DNA from: an uncultured Coriobacteriaceae bacterium
Lineage (GTDB): Bacteria > Actinomycetota > Coriobacteriia > Coriobacteriales > Atopobiaceae
Direction of reading: 5' to 3'
Length of the DNA stretch: 7,588 bases
NCBI GenBank assembly: GCA_902766805.1
Contig: CACXFF010000404.1
Coordinates: forward strand, 1-7,588
Shown here: positions 1 through 6,406 of the stretch, in pieces
How the letters are laid out: every line of letters starts with the position of its first letter
How positions within the stretch are numbered: the stretch's first letter is position 1
The notes under the pieces: model-generated
The model's input: only the letters and a program-made list of their open reading frames with translations
Told to the model about the DNA's origin: nothing
The model's database searches: none
Position numbers and translations under genes: made by a program

Positions 1-2956
1 AGTCCTTGAGCACGTCGCTCTCCACGCGCAGAATCGCGTCGGCATCGTAGTAGCTGAAGCCATGCTCGTCCATGGCCCATCTGCGGGCCAGCCTCTTCCA
101 GCCACCCGCGAACCAGTTGGCCACGTTGATGAACACGATGGCGAGCACGGCCCACACCGGCGACTGGTTGAGCGAGAGAAGGGCAAAGGTCACGGCCAAG
201 CCCAGCATGCCCAGCCATATGCACTTCCAGCTGTCACTCGAGTTGCGCACCTGGATGAGCCATTGCGTGGCAAAGTAGAGCGCCGCTTCGCCCACCACGA
301 AGAAGTTGGCGATGTCCACCTTGGAGACGTTCGCGCCCTCCAGGAAGAGCGGGAAGATGAACGAGCGGTAGCCGCCGGCGAGGATCACCGGCAGCGCGGC
401 GCAGAGCGCCGTGCCGATCATCCTGGGACTGAAGATGTACTCCGTGACGCTGGCCGTCTTGGACGTCTCGTCGAGCCATCCCATCGCCTTGCCCTTGGGA
501 CAGGCCACCAGAGCCAGCGCGAACACCGCGAGGCCCACGACCGCGGAGCCCCAGTAGAGCCACTGGTTGCCCGCGGCAGCCAAAAGGCCGCCCAGGATGC
601 CCGCGATGATGCGCGCGGAACTCGACGTCGAGCCCACCACCGCCCTGCTTGCCGCAAAGATCTCCTGCTCGTCTCCCAGCGCCTTCTTGTCGACGGCGTT
701 CATCACCGCGAAGGCCGCGGACGAGACCACCCCATAGCCCAAGCCCATCACGAACTTGCCCGCCACGAAGGGCACGAACCAGTCGTTGATCACGGCAAAC
801 GCGCAGAGTACCGAGGCACCAATGCCCGCCACCGCGCAGGGAAGCGCCAGGATCCTGTCCGGCGTGCGCCCGCTATGGCGCCTGTACAGCTCCGTGGCAA
901 CCGTTTGGCCCAGGGTGATGGCCAGGGCCGGAACGCCCCACACAAACGCGTTGGAGTCCACGCCGGCCTTGGTGAGCATCTCCTTGGCAATGACGACCGC
1001 CAGCGCGGTGTCAATGCCCGACGCCACATTGGTGAGGTACAGGAAGGGGCGCGCCAGCAGCGCATGCGCGCTCTCCTCTCCCCTCTCGCGCAGGGAACAG
1101 TAGGTGAGCCAGGCGTGGCCCGAGCGCATGACCTCGTCCGAGAGCAGGTAGATGCCGATGGCGATGAGGCCGAGCGTGAACAGCGTGGAGTAGAAGTGCT
1201 CCATCAAGTGCTGGAAGAAGGTCTCGCCTTGGAAGCTCAGCTCCGCTACCGCCTGGCAGCTCCCGTCGCTGGCGATGAGCGGAACCGTATAGCCGAGCAT
1301 CACGCTGCTCTTGTCCTTGCGACCCCCCTCGAGGAAGAGCTCTTCCTCTCCCACCTTGCTCGCCTTCTCAAGCGCGTCGCCTTGGGCCTCCCGCGCCTTG
1401 GTCGCCAGGCCGTTCAGCTCGTCCACGAGCCCTTGGTCGGTGACCTTGCCTCCCGACACGACATCGCGCGTGGTGGAGAGGAGGTAGCGCACGTCCGAGC
1501 TGTCCGGGGAGATCGCGTAGATGGTAACCTGCACACCCTGCGAGCTCTGGTAATAGCTCTGGACGAGGCTCTCCACGTCGCGGCGCAGGATGAGGTAGTC
1601 GGTCATGTTCTCATCGGGTGCGAGCGTGCCAAAGGTGCGCTGGGCCTCACGCTGCGCGGCGTCGCCGATGGTGCCGGGCGCTTGGGACGCCATGTACAGG
1701 GCCGACTGCTTGACCTGGCTGGAGCGCCCTTGGGAGGAGATGGTGAACGTCACCAAAAGGTGACCGCCCATCGTCACTATGACGAGCGCCGTGCCCGCGA
1801 ACGCGGCGAGGGCACGACGCAGGCGAGCACGCTCCTCCGCCTTGAAGACGCCGATGAGCCAGCGCAGCGCAAGCACCAGCACCAGGCCGATGAGGAAGAG
1901 CCAGGCGAGCACGGTGAGCACAGCCATCAGGTTGAGCTGCGGGCTCAAGGAGAACTGCTTGATCTCCCTGGCCGCACTCGACCTCGCGTCCTGCACGTCG
2001 GCCGCATGGCCGTGCTGGGTGTCTTTGAGATCGTACACGCGCACCGCGTCGCCTCCGTACACCACCGTCAACAGGTCTCCGTTGATCGATGCATACGCGA
2101 CCGAGGGAACCGAGGAGACCGCATGCAGCTTCCCGCCGCCGATGAAGTCGGTCGTGAAGAGCAGCTCTCCTTGGGCGCTGTTGAACAGCTCCGCGTAGTT
2201 GCCAGAGACGACCACCGTCTGGAAGCGCTGGGTGGAGCTTGCCTGATAGAGCACGGTGGCCTCTTTGCCGTCCGCGCCTTCCAGCGCCACGTCGCCGCTC
2301 TCGCTCACCAGCAGGATGCGGTCTTGGTCCACGAGGTAGTCCGCATCGTGGATGGGGACGTCGAGCGGGGCCTTGTAGCTGCGCAGGACCTGCTCCTCCC
2401 CCTTGTCGTTCACCTCGAGGAGCTCCACGTACAGCGGCATGGTGGTCGTGCCGTCGAGGCGTGTGATCAGCAGGTTGCCGTTCTTTTGGACGCCGAGGTC
2501 GGTTATGCTCGGGGTCGCCGGCCCCTCCCCCTTCTCGTACTTCTTCTCCCACACCTTGGACAGGTAGGTGCCATCCACCGCATAGGCCAGCACGGCCTCG
2601 GAGACGATGGACTCGCCGTCTTCGGCGCGGGTGGCTCCCGCGACGTAGACATACTCGCCGTCTTGCTTCAGGAAGGTCGCCTCTTTGATGGGGACCTCAT
2701 AGCGGTCGAGCTCGACGGCCCTGGTGAGCTGGTCGGACTCGTCGAGGAACAGCAGGCGCTCGCTCTCTTGGTCGGCCACCACGGTGCCCTGCCCGTTGCT
2801 CACGGCAGCGGAAGGGTTGTCGAACTTGATCTGCTCGAAGGGCACGAACTTCGCCTGGCCGATGGACGCGCACACTATGAAGATCGAGGCGAGGGCGAGG
2901 ACGCCAATGACCAGCGCGCGCCTGCTGATGGGTTCGCTTTGGGGGGTGTCAGACAT
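1..2956 (-). CDS. Multi-domain membrane protein: propeller-like and Cache-like extracellular sensors fused to an MFS transporter body (3' end outside window)
   Basis: The frame is open for 985 codons from ATG 2956 to the left edge, so the C-terminus is missing. AGGGAG lies 5 bases before the ATG. Visible layout: Arg-flanked TM1 (residues 13-34); a beta-rich stretch (about 40-335) that reads like a PQQ/NHL-type propeller; TM2 (344-366); a basic loop; TM3 (384-406); a Cache-like domain (about 407-580) containing VQVTIYAISPDSSDVRYL and GYTVPLIASDGSCQAVAELS; TM4 (590-606); then, from about residue 628, about ten MFS-like helices with GYGVVSSAAF and a degenerate motif A (RRHSGRTPDR). Charge distribution places both soluble domains outside and the MFS N-terminus inside, which is a coherent topology. 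Two MFS helices, and perhaps a cytosolic output domain, should lie beyond the edge. The substrate is unknown. It may be a true ligand-gated transporter or a receptor using an MFS-derived membrane core. Domain calls come from pattern reading. The coding call is very secure, the MFS part fairly secure, and the propeller and Cache calls moderate. Confidence 0.85.
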   Translation of the reverse strand, partial: MSDTPQSEPISRRALVIGVLALASIFIVCASIGQAKFVPFEQIKFDNPSAAVSNGQGTVVADQESERLLFLDESDQLTRAVELDRYEVPIKEATFLKQDGEYVYVAGATRAEDGESIVSEAVLAYAVDGTYLSKVWEKKYEKGEGPATPSITDLGVQKNGNLLITRLDGTTTMPLYVELLEVNDKGEEQVLRSYKAPLDVPIHDADYLVDQDRILLVSESGDVALEGADGKEATVLYQASSTQRFQTVVVSGNYAELFNSAQGELLFTTDFIGGGKLHAVSSVPSVAYASINGDLLTVVYGGDAVRVYDLKDTQHGHAADVQDARSSAAREIKQFSLSPQLNLMAVLTVLAWLFLIGLVLVLALRWLIGVFKAEERARLRRALAAFAGTALVIVTMGGHLLVTFTISSQGRSSQVKQSALYMASQAPGTIGDAAQREAQRTFGTLAPDENMTDYLILRRDVESLVQSYYQSSQGVQVTIYAISPDSSDVRYLLSTTRDVVSGGKVTDQGLVDELNGLATKAREAQGDALEKASKVGEEELFLEGGRKDKSSVMLGYTVPLIASDGSCQAVAELSFQGETFFQHLMEHFYSTLFTLGLIAIGIYLLSDEVMRSGHAWLTYCSLRERGEESAHALLARPFLYLTNVASGIDTALAVVIAKEMLTKAGVDSNAFVWGVPALAITLGQTVATELYRRHSGRTPDRILALPCAVAGIGASVLCAFAVINDWFVPFVAGKFVMGLGYGVVSSAAFAVMNAVDKKALGDEQEIFAASRAVVGSTSSSARIIAGILGGLLAAAGNQWLYWGSAVVGLAVFALALVACPKGKAMGWLDETSKTASVTEYIFSPRMIGTALCAALPVILAGGYRSFIFPLFLEGANVSKVDIANFFVVGEAALYFATQWLIQVRNSSDSWKCIWLGMLGLAVTFALLSLNQSPVWAVLAIVFINVANWFAGGWKRLARRWAMDEHGFSYYDADAILRVESDVLKD

Positions 2957-2991
2957 TGATGCTCCCTGATCGCTTGGGCAGTTGCCACAGG

Positions 2992-2997
2992 ACTATA
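2992..2997 (-). promoter_or_regulatory. Candidate -10 element for the sensor-MFS gene
   Basis: On the minus strand the hexamer is TATAGT (5 of 6 to TATAAT). It sits 35 bases before the ATG at 2956 and would give a leader of roughly 30 bases containing the ribosome site at 2962-2967. I see no convincing -35 hexamer 16-18 bases upstream, so the site may need an activator or be a chance match. Confidence 0.4.
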
Positions 2998-3108
2998 CAC
3001 AAGGGTCGTGCCGCACGCGCCGAAAAGTCGCAGGGCGGTCTGGGTGCCACGGCTGCAGGCGCGGCACGCGGGAGGCACGGCCTTGACCTGCGGCGGCTTT
3101 GGATCCCA

Positions 3109-3157
3109 GCTGCGATCGCAGCCCTGTGCCCAGGGCCTCGCAGCCCGCCTTGGGCAC
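3109..3157. repeat. Cluster of overlapping inverted repeats between the SPFH terminator and the sensor-MFS promoter
   Basis: Three inverted repeats overlap here: a perfect 14-bp palindrome GCTGCGATCGCAGC (3109-3122); a 6-bp hairpin GCCCTG/CAGGGC with loop TGCC (3121-3136); and GTGCCCA (3126-3132) pairing with TGGGCAC (3151-3157) around an inner GGGC/GCCC pair. The cluster lies about 115 bases upstream of the candidate -10 of the leftward gene and just past the preceding terminator. It could be protein-binding DNA or a structured RNA if transcription starts upstream. Some self-complementarity is expected in GC-rich DNA; the palindrome is the least likely to be chance. Confidence 0.4.
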
Positions 3158-3186
3158 GAGACTCAGAAGGCCCCGCGCTGAGAGAA

Positions 3187-3213
3187 AGCCCCAGGCCTTC
3201 TGGGCCTGGGGCT
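3187..3213 (-). terminator. Intrinsic terminator of the SPFH/zinc-ribbon gene
   Basis: A perfect 11-bp stem (AGCCCCAGGCC paired with GGCCTGGGGCT, loop of 5) lies 30 bases past the TAA at 3244-3246. Read leftward, the stem is followed by TTTCTCTC, a moderate T-rich tail. Read rightward there is no T-tract, so it works for the minus-strand gene only. It separates this gene from the sensor-MFS gene. Confidence 0.8.
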
Positions 3214-3243
3214 GGCGCTTGCTATGCTGGGGGGACCGCGGCC

Positions 3244-4572
3244 TTACGGGCGCGGCTTGCCGCACTCCATGCAGAACTTGCCGTTGTTCTCAGCGCCGCA
3301 CTCGCAGGTCCACGTGTCGCTGGCGGGCGCGGCGGGCTTGGGCGTGCCGCACTCCATGCAGAACTTGCCGGTGTTCTCGCTGCCGCAGTTCGGGCACTTC
3401 CAGCTGCCCGCAGGCGCCGGCTTGGGCGTGCCGCACTCCATGCAGAACTTGCCGGTGTTGACGTTGCCGCACTGCGGGCAGGTCCAGCCATCGGCCGCGG
3501 CAGGACGCTGCGGCTGGGCGAAGTTGCCCTGCTGCTGCACCTGATAGGCCTGCGGGGCCTGGTAGGGCTGCTGCTGGCCGTTGCCGTAGATGTTGCCCGC
3601 ACCGGCACCCATCGCGGCGGCGTTGGCCATGTTCATGCCCATGAAGCCCATCATGGCGCCAGCCTCGTTGCCGGCAGCGGTCTTCATGGCCTCGCCCTGC
3701 GCCATGGACAGGTTGGCGTCGCGCATGTTGGGGTCGCGCATGACGGCCGTGAGCTGCAGCTGCTTGATGCGCTCTTCGTCCTCGGGCAGCGCGGTGATGG
3801 TGTTGATGCCCACCGCCACCACGGAGATGCCGCGACGGTCGGTCCACTGGGAGGAAAGGACTTCCCGCATGGCCTGGGCGAGCTCGGTGGTGTGGCCGGG
3901 GACGGAGCTGTAGCGGATGCCCATCTCGGAGATGCGCGCGAAGCCCGGCTGCAGGGCGGTCAGGAACTCGCTCTTGAGCTGGGAGTCGATCTTGTCACGG
4001 GTGAAGTCGCCGGAGACGTTGGCCGCGACGTTCTTGTAGAACAGCAGCGGGTCGGTGATCTTGTAGGAGTACTCGCCGTTGCAGCGCACGGAGATGTCGA
4101 TGTCCAGGCCGATGTTGGCGTCCACCACGCGGAACGGGACCGGGGAGACCGTGCCGAACTTGTTGCCCATGACCTCTTTGGTGTTGAAGAAGTAGACGCG
4201 CTGGTCGTTGGCCGTGTCACCACCGAAGGTGAAGCGACGGCCCAGGCGCTCGAAGGACTGCTTGAGGCCCTCGCCGAAGCCGCCGTAGAACACGGTGGGC
4301 TCGGTGCTGGAATCGAACACGAACTCGCCGGCCTCGGCGCAGACCTCGACGATCTCGCCCTGCTGGACGATGATCATGCACTGGCCCTCGTTCACCGCGA
4401 TGATCGAGCCGTTGGAGATGATGTTGTCAGAGCCCTTGTTGCCGCCCTTGGAGCGCTTGACGCCTTTGGTCATGAGCACGTCGGACGTGAGGGAGTCGCA
4501 GTAGAAGTAGTCACGCCATTGGTCGGAAAGAACGCTGGCGGCTGCGCCGATACCTGCCCTGAGAAGTCCCAT
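3244..4572 (-). CDS. SPFH/Band-7 domain protein with three C-terminal zinc ribbons (YdjI-like, 'virion core protein-like')
   Basis: This is a 442-residue soluble protein. The N-terminus (GAAASVLSDQWRDYFYCDSL) and the following 270 residues match the Band_7_1-type SPFH family often labelled 'virion core protein (lumpy skin disease virus)-like'. A Met/Ala/Gly-rich stretch (305-326) and a Gln/Pro-rich linker (333-360) lead to three zinc ribbons: Cys365/368/377/380, Cys393/396/405/408 and Cys423/425/434/437. The third opens CxC instead of CxxC. No transmembrane segment or signal peptide is visible, so it should be cytoplasmic or peripheral to the membrane. SPFH proteins form oligomeric membrane-associated platforms; the Bacillus relative YdjI works with the PspA membrane-stress system. 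No pspA-like gene is in this window, so a stress role is inference. The start is 4572, not the upstream in-frame ATG at 4740, because family homology begins at MGLL and AAAGGAAG lies 6 bases before it. The family is secure; the cellular role is not. Confidence 0.93.
   Translation of the reverse strand: MGLLRAGIGAAASVLSDQWRDYFYCDSLTSDVLMTKGVKRSKGGNKGSDNIISNGSIIAVNEGQCMIIVQQGEIVEVCAEAGEFVFDSSTEPTVFYGGFGEGLKQSFERLGRRFTFGGDTANDQRVYFFNTKEVMGNKFGTVSPVPFRVVDANIGLDIDISVRCNGEYSYKITDPLLFYKNVAANVSGDFTRDKIDSQLKSEFLTALQPGFARISEMGIRYSSVPGHTTELAQAMREVLSSQWTDRRGISVVAVGINTITALPEDEERIKQLQLTAVMRDPNMRDANLSMAQGEAMKTAAGNEAGAMMGFMGMNMANAAAMGAGAGNIYGNGQQQPYQAPQAYQVQQQGNFAQPQRPAAADGWTCPQCGNVNTGKFCMECGTPKPAPAGSWKCPNCGSENTGKFCMECGTPKPAAPASDTWTCECGAENNGKFCMECGKPRP
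3335..3459 (-). repeat. 41-bp direct repeat inside the zinc-ribbon coding region
   Basis: Bases 3335-3375 and 3419-3459 are identical over 41 bp, 84 bases (28 codons) apart. They encode NTGKFCMECGTPKP in ribbons 2 and 1. A third partial copy, 26 bp at 3258-3283, lies in ribbon 3. Identity at the base level, third positions included, points to recent duplication or gene conversion of the ribbon unit, which could expand or contract by slippage. Confidence 0.9.
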
Positions 4573-4578
4573 TGCTGT

Positions 4579-4586
4579 CTTCCTTT
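4579..4586 (-). promoter_or_regulatory. Ribosome binding site fixing the SPFH gene start
   Basis: On the minus strand this reads AAAGGAAG, ending 6 bases before ATG 4572. It favours 4572 over the in-frame ATG at 4740, which would add 56 residues with no family resemblance and would overlap the promoter candidate at 4643-4671. Confidence 0.75.
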
Positions 4587-4597
4587 CCCCGCACGAA

Positions 4598-4612
4598 GCG
4601 GACCTGATCCGC
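4598..4612 (-). promoter_or_regulatory. Small hairpin in the SPFH gene leader
   Basis: GCGGA and TCCGC pair perfectly (5 bp, loop of 5) a dozen bases upstream of the ribosome site. It is short and may be chance in GC-rich DNA; it could modestly affect translation. Confidence 0.2.
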
Positions 4613-4642
4613 ACCGCATGCCAAGACGATGCATTCCCGCTC

Positions 4643-4671
4643 ATTATCCTACGCGGGCATGGGCTCGTTAA
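4643..4671 (-). promoter_or_regulatory. Candidate sigma-70-type promoter for the SPFH gene
   Basis: On the minus strand, TTAACG (4666-4671, 4 of 6 to TTGACA) is followed after exactly 17 bases by GATAAT (4643-4648, 5 of 6 to TATAAT). Predicted transcription starts near 4636, giving a leader of about 64 bases. The -35 lies within the CTCGTTAA repeats. Confidence 0.55.
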
Positions 4672-4695
4672 GTTGAACTCGTTAAACGGTACGAG
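4664..4695. repeat. Paired CTCGTTAA direct repeats overlapping the -35 of the SPFH gene
   Basis: CTCGTTAA occurs at 4664-4671 and again at 4678-4685, start-to-start distance 14 bases. The second copy also begins an imperfect dyad (CTCGT at 4678-4682 with ACGAG at 4691-4695). The placement over and upstream of the -35 suits a regulator binding site. No regulator gene is adjacent. Confidence 0.45.
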
Positions 4696-4746
4696 CCGGA
4701 AACGCGGCGCCTGGACCGGCGAGTCGACGCTTGCGACCAAGGGGCG

Positions 4747-6201
4747 CTAGGACAGCAGGATGACGTACTCCATGCCAGCATACAGGGCGGCAATGACCAG
4801 ATAGGTTACGAGGATGGGCAGCCAGCGCGCCGCCAGCAGGCCCACGAACTCGCGCAGGAAGGCGTTGGGCCAGAAGTACAGCTTGGTGGGCGCGGCGATG
4901 CCCTCGGCCTGCAGGCCCGCGTCGTGCGCGTACACATAGCCGCGGAACACGTGGTAGTTGGTGGTGGCGAAGGCCACGCGCGCCACGCCCTCCCCCGCGC
5001 TGCGCGCGATGACCTGCGCGGAGTAGGCGAAGTTCTCGCGCGTGTTGGTCGAACGGTCCTCAGGCAGGATCTGCGCGTCGGCGACGCCCTGCTCGCAGAG
5101 GTAGCGGCGCATGGACTCGGCCTCGGCCCAGACCTCGTCGTCGCCCTTGCCACCGCTGGGCACGTAGCGTGGAGCCGGGTGTCCAGCCTCCACCTGCCTA
5201 GCGGCATAGGCGCGCGCCGCGTCCACGCGTCCTGCCAGCAACGGCGTCGGGCTCCCATCTGCGCGCAGGCCACAGCCCAAAATCATGAGGTGCGTGCGCG
5301 GGAACGACGGCACATGAATCGCGGCGAACCACGCGCACAGCGACGAGCCCAAGAACAGCGCCACGGCGAACGCCACGCCCGCGGCCACCACCGAGTCGAT
5401 GGCGGAGAAGAGCTCGACGTTGTCCAGGGACTCGACCGTCTGCACGGCGAAGAAGTTCATCGCAAAGCACGCGGCGGCGTAGGCGACGGACGCGGCGATG
5501 CCCAGCAGGTTGGCAAGGCCCCTGCCCTCCTTGCGCACGAGCTCTATGTTGCTCAGGCTCACGAAAAGCGCGATGACGCCCATGGGGAGCAGCGACCAAC
5601 GCACGAAGGTGTCGGCGATGCTGGTCATGGCAAAAGCGAGGTCGAGGAAGGTCCGCGCGCCGTTCGTCAGCGGAATGGCCGTGAAAGCAATCGCCTGCAC
5701 GCCGATGAACAGGGCAGCGCCCGCATAGGCGGCCATCTCGTAGCCATACCAAGAGTGGCGCACGAGCGTGACGATGTTCCACACGCACAGGGCAAGGGAC
5801 AGCCATGCCAACACGATGACGCTCGTGAGGATGTACTCCCAACCCATGAAGTTGACTTCGTCGGTGATCACGACGCCGTTGGGAAGCACCTCCACCACGA
5901 ACTGCATGCCTTGGTCGGGCAGGGCGACAAGCGCGGTGCCCTTGTCGGGCCGTTGCCCCTCGATCACGATGACCGGCACCGTGTCGTCGGCCTCGTAGGC
6001 CTCCGCCACGCGCGCCATCCCCTCTGGCTCGATGGTCACGTCGCTGGTCTGCACCTGCACGCCGGCGAATTCCTCCAGACGGTACTCGTAGCGCCGGGCG
6101 ACGTCGCAGATGTGCGCGTTGCAGATCAAGACGCAGGCAACGGCCACAGGCAGGAGCACGAGCAGACGCAGGTGCATACGCAGCAGGTCACGTTTGGTCA
6201 T
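4747..6201 (-). CDS. Polytopic membrane protein with YdcF/SanA/ElyC-type DUF218 domain
   Basis: This 484-residue protein has TM1 (11-28), an unrecognised extracytoplasmic segment (29-120), TM2-TM6 (about 123-147, 156-178, 200-218, 229-253, 267-294), the DUF218 domain (305-452) and a last helix (459-482). DUF218 hallmarks are visible: MILGCGLRADG (306-316), SGGKG (349-353) with acidic EAESM, the ENF-containing segment STNTRENF (384-391), TTNYHVFRG (413-421) and LRE (449-451). ElyC and SanA, members of this family in Escherichia coli, affect envelope integrity; the biochemical reaction is unsettled. Here the position next to a FemX-type gene supports an envelope role. Charged loops suggest DUF218 faces the cytoplasm, unlike the periplasmic ElyC/SanA domains. 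I chose start 6201 because GAGGGGG precedes it by 5 bases and TM1 follows directly; the in-frame ATG at 6237 lies inside the candidate -10. DUF218 is certain, function uncertain. Confidence 0.9.
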   Translation of the reverse strand: MTKRDLLRMHLRLLVLLPVAVACVLICNAHICDVARRYEYRLEEFAGVQVQTSDVTIEPEGMARVAEAYEADDTVPVIVIEGQRPDKGTALVALPDQGMQFVVEVLPNGVVITDEVNFMGWEYILTSVIVLAWLSLALCVWNIVTLVRHSWYGYEMAAYAGAALFIGVQAIAFTAIPLTNGARTFLDLAFAMTSIADTFVRWSLLPMGVIALFVSLSNIELVRKEGRGLANLLGIAASVAYAAACFAMNFFAVQTVESLDNVELFSAIDSVVAAGVAFAVALFLGSSLCAWFAAIHVPSFPRTHLMILGCGLRADGSPTPLLAGRVDAARAYAARQVEAGHPAPRYVPSGGKGDDEVWAEAESMRRYLCEQGVADAQILPEDRSTNTRENFAYSAQVIARSAGEGVARVAFATTNYHVFRGYVYAHDAGLQAEGIAAPTKLYFWPNAFLREFVGLLAARWLPILVTYLVIAALYAGMEYVILLS

Positions 6202-6206
6202 GGGTA

Positions 6207-6213
6207 CCCCCTC
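6207..6213 (-). promoter_or_regulatory. Ribosome binding site deciding the DUF218 gene start
   Basis: On the minus strand this is GAGGGGG, 5 bases before ATG 6201. The alternative in-frame ATG at 6237 has only a weak AGG upstream and would add MAKWSLSLEGVP ahead of the hydrophobic anchor. Confidence 0.6.
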
Positions 6214-6235
6214 GAGAGACAAGGACCACTTGGCC

Positions 6236-6241
6236 ATTCTA
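6236..6241 (-). promoter_or_regulatory. Candidate -10 element for the DUF218 gene
   Basis: TAGAAT on the minus strand (5 of 6 to TATAAT) would start a leader of about 24 bases. No good -35 is seen at 16-18 bases; that position falls inside the large inverted repeat at 6245-6279, suggesting control by a protein bound there. Confidence 0.45.
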
Positions 6242-6244
6242 GCG

Positions 6245-6279
6245 CCTGGCGAACTTGTGCCTGGTACAAGTTCGCCAGG
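6245..6279. promoter_or_regulatory. Perfect 14-bp inverted repeat in the divergent promoter region (candidate operator)
   Basis: CCTGGCGAACTTGT (6245-6258) and ACAAGTTCGCCAGG (6266-6279) are exact reverse complements separated by 7 bases. The dyad covers the -35 position of the leftward DUF218 gene and lies 128 bases before the FemX-type start. Neither strand has a T-tract directly after the stem, so it is not a standard terminator. Twofold symmetry of this size at a divergent promoter fits a dimeric repressor or activator. A structured RNA element is the alternative. Confidence 0.7.
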
Positions 6280-6352
6280 GTCGAGTGACGGTTTTGAGGG
6301 AATGAGGCGGCGGCGCAGGTGGGAGCGGCGCTGCGTAGTACCATCGGTGTTC

Positions 6353-6365
6353 GCCCCGCAGGGGC
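6353..6365 (+). promoter_or_regulatory. Short hairpin upstream of the FemX-type gene
   Basis: GCCCC and GGGGC pair around a GCA loop, about 30 bases before the GGAG ribosome site at 6396-6399. I found no clear promoter on the plus strand for this gene in the 205-base divergent region. The hairpin is small and low-confidence as a functional site. Confidence 0.2.
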
Positions 6366-6406
6366 ATCAACGCACACCCGCAAGGAACGTCACCAGGAGC
6401 CGCACC

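Noticed and set aside
62..2959. 965-residue open frame on the plus strand
   Set aside because: It is the antisense shadow of the sensor-MFS gene. Its translation is rich in Arg, His, Glu, Gly and Ala with no domain pattern, as expected from GC-rich DNA, whereas the minus strand gives clear helices and domains.
3109..3122. GCGATCGC core as a HIP1-type genome signature
   Set aside because: I noted only this one copy, as part of a palindrome, and nothing else suggests a cyanobacterial genome.
2956..4671. 571-residue open frame on the plus strand
   Set aside because: It runs antisense through the SPFH gene and its terminator. Its low-complexity Ala/Leu/Arg/Gly/His translation has repeats that only mirror the zinc-ribbon DNA repeats.
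4573..4740. 56-residue N-terminal extension of the SPFH protein
   Set aside because: It has no family similarity, overlaps the promoter candidate, and an internal start with a strong ribosome site matches the family's usual N-terminus.
6245..6279. Inverted repeat as an intrinsic terminator
   Set aside because: It lies between divergent gene starts and no T-tract directly follows on either strand.
4924..6288. 454-residue open frame on the plus strand
   Set aside because: It is antisense to the DUF218 gene, whose family motifs are unmistakable on the minus strand.
6302..6406. Arg-rich N-terminal extension (MRRRRRWERRC...) of the FemX-type protein, or a leader peptide
   Set aside because: It is in frame with the gene, but GAGGG almost touches its ATG, there is no stop to make a separate leader, and a well-spaced GGAG supports the start at 6407.
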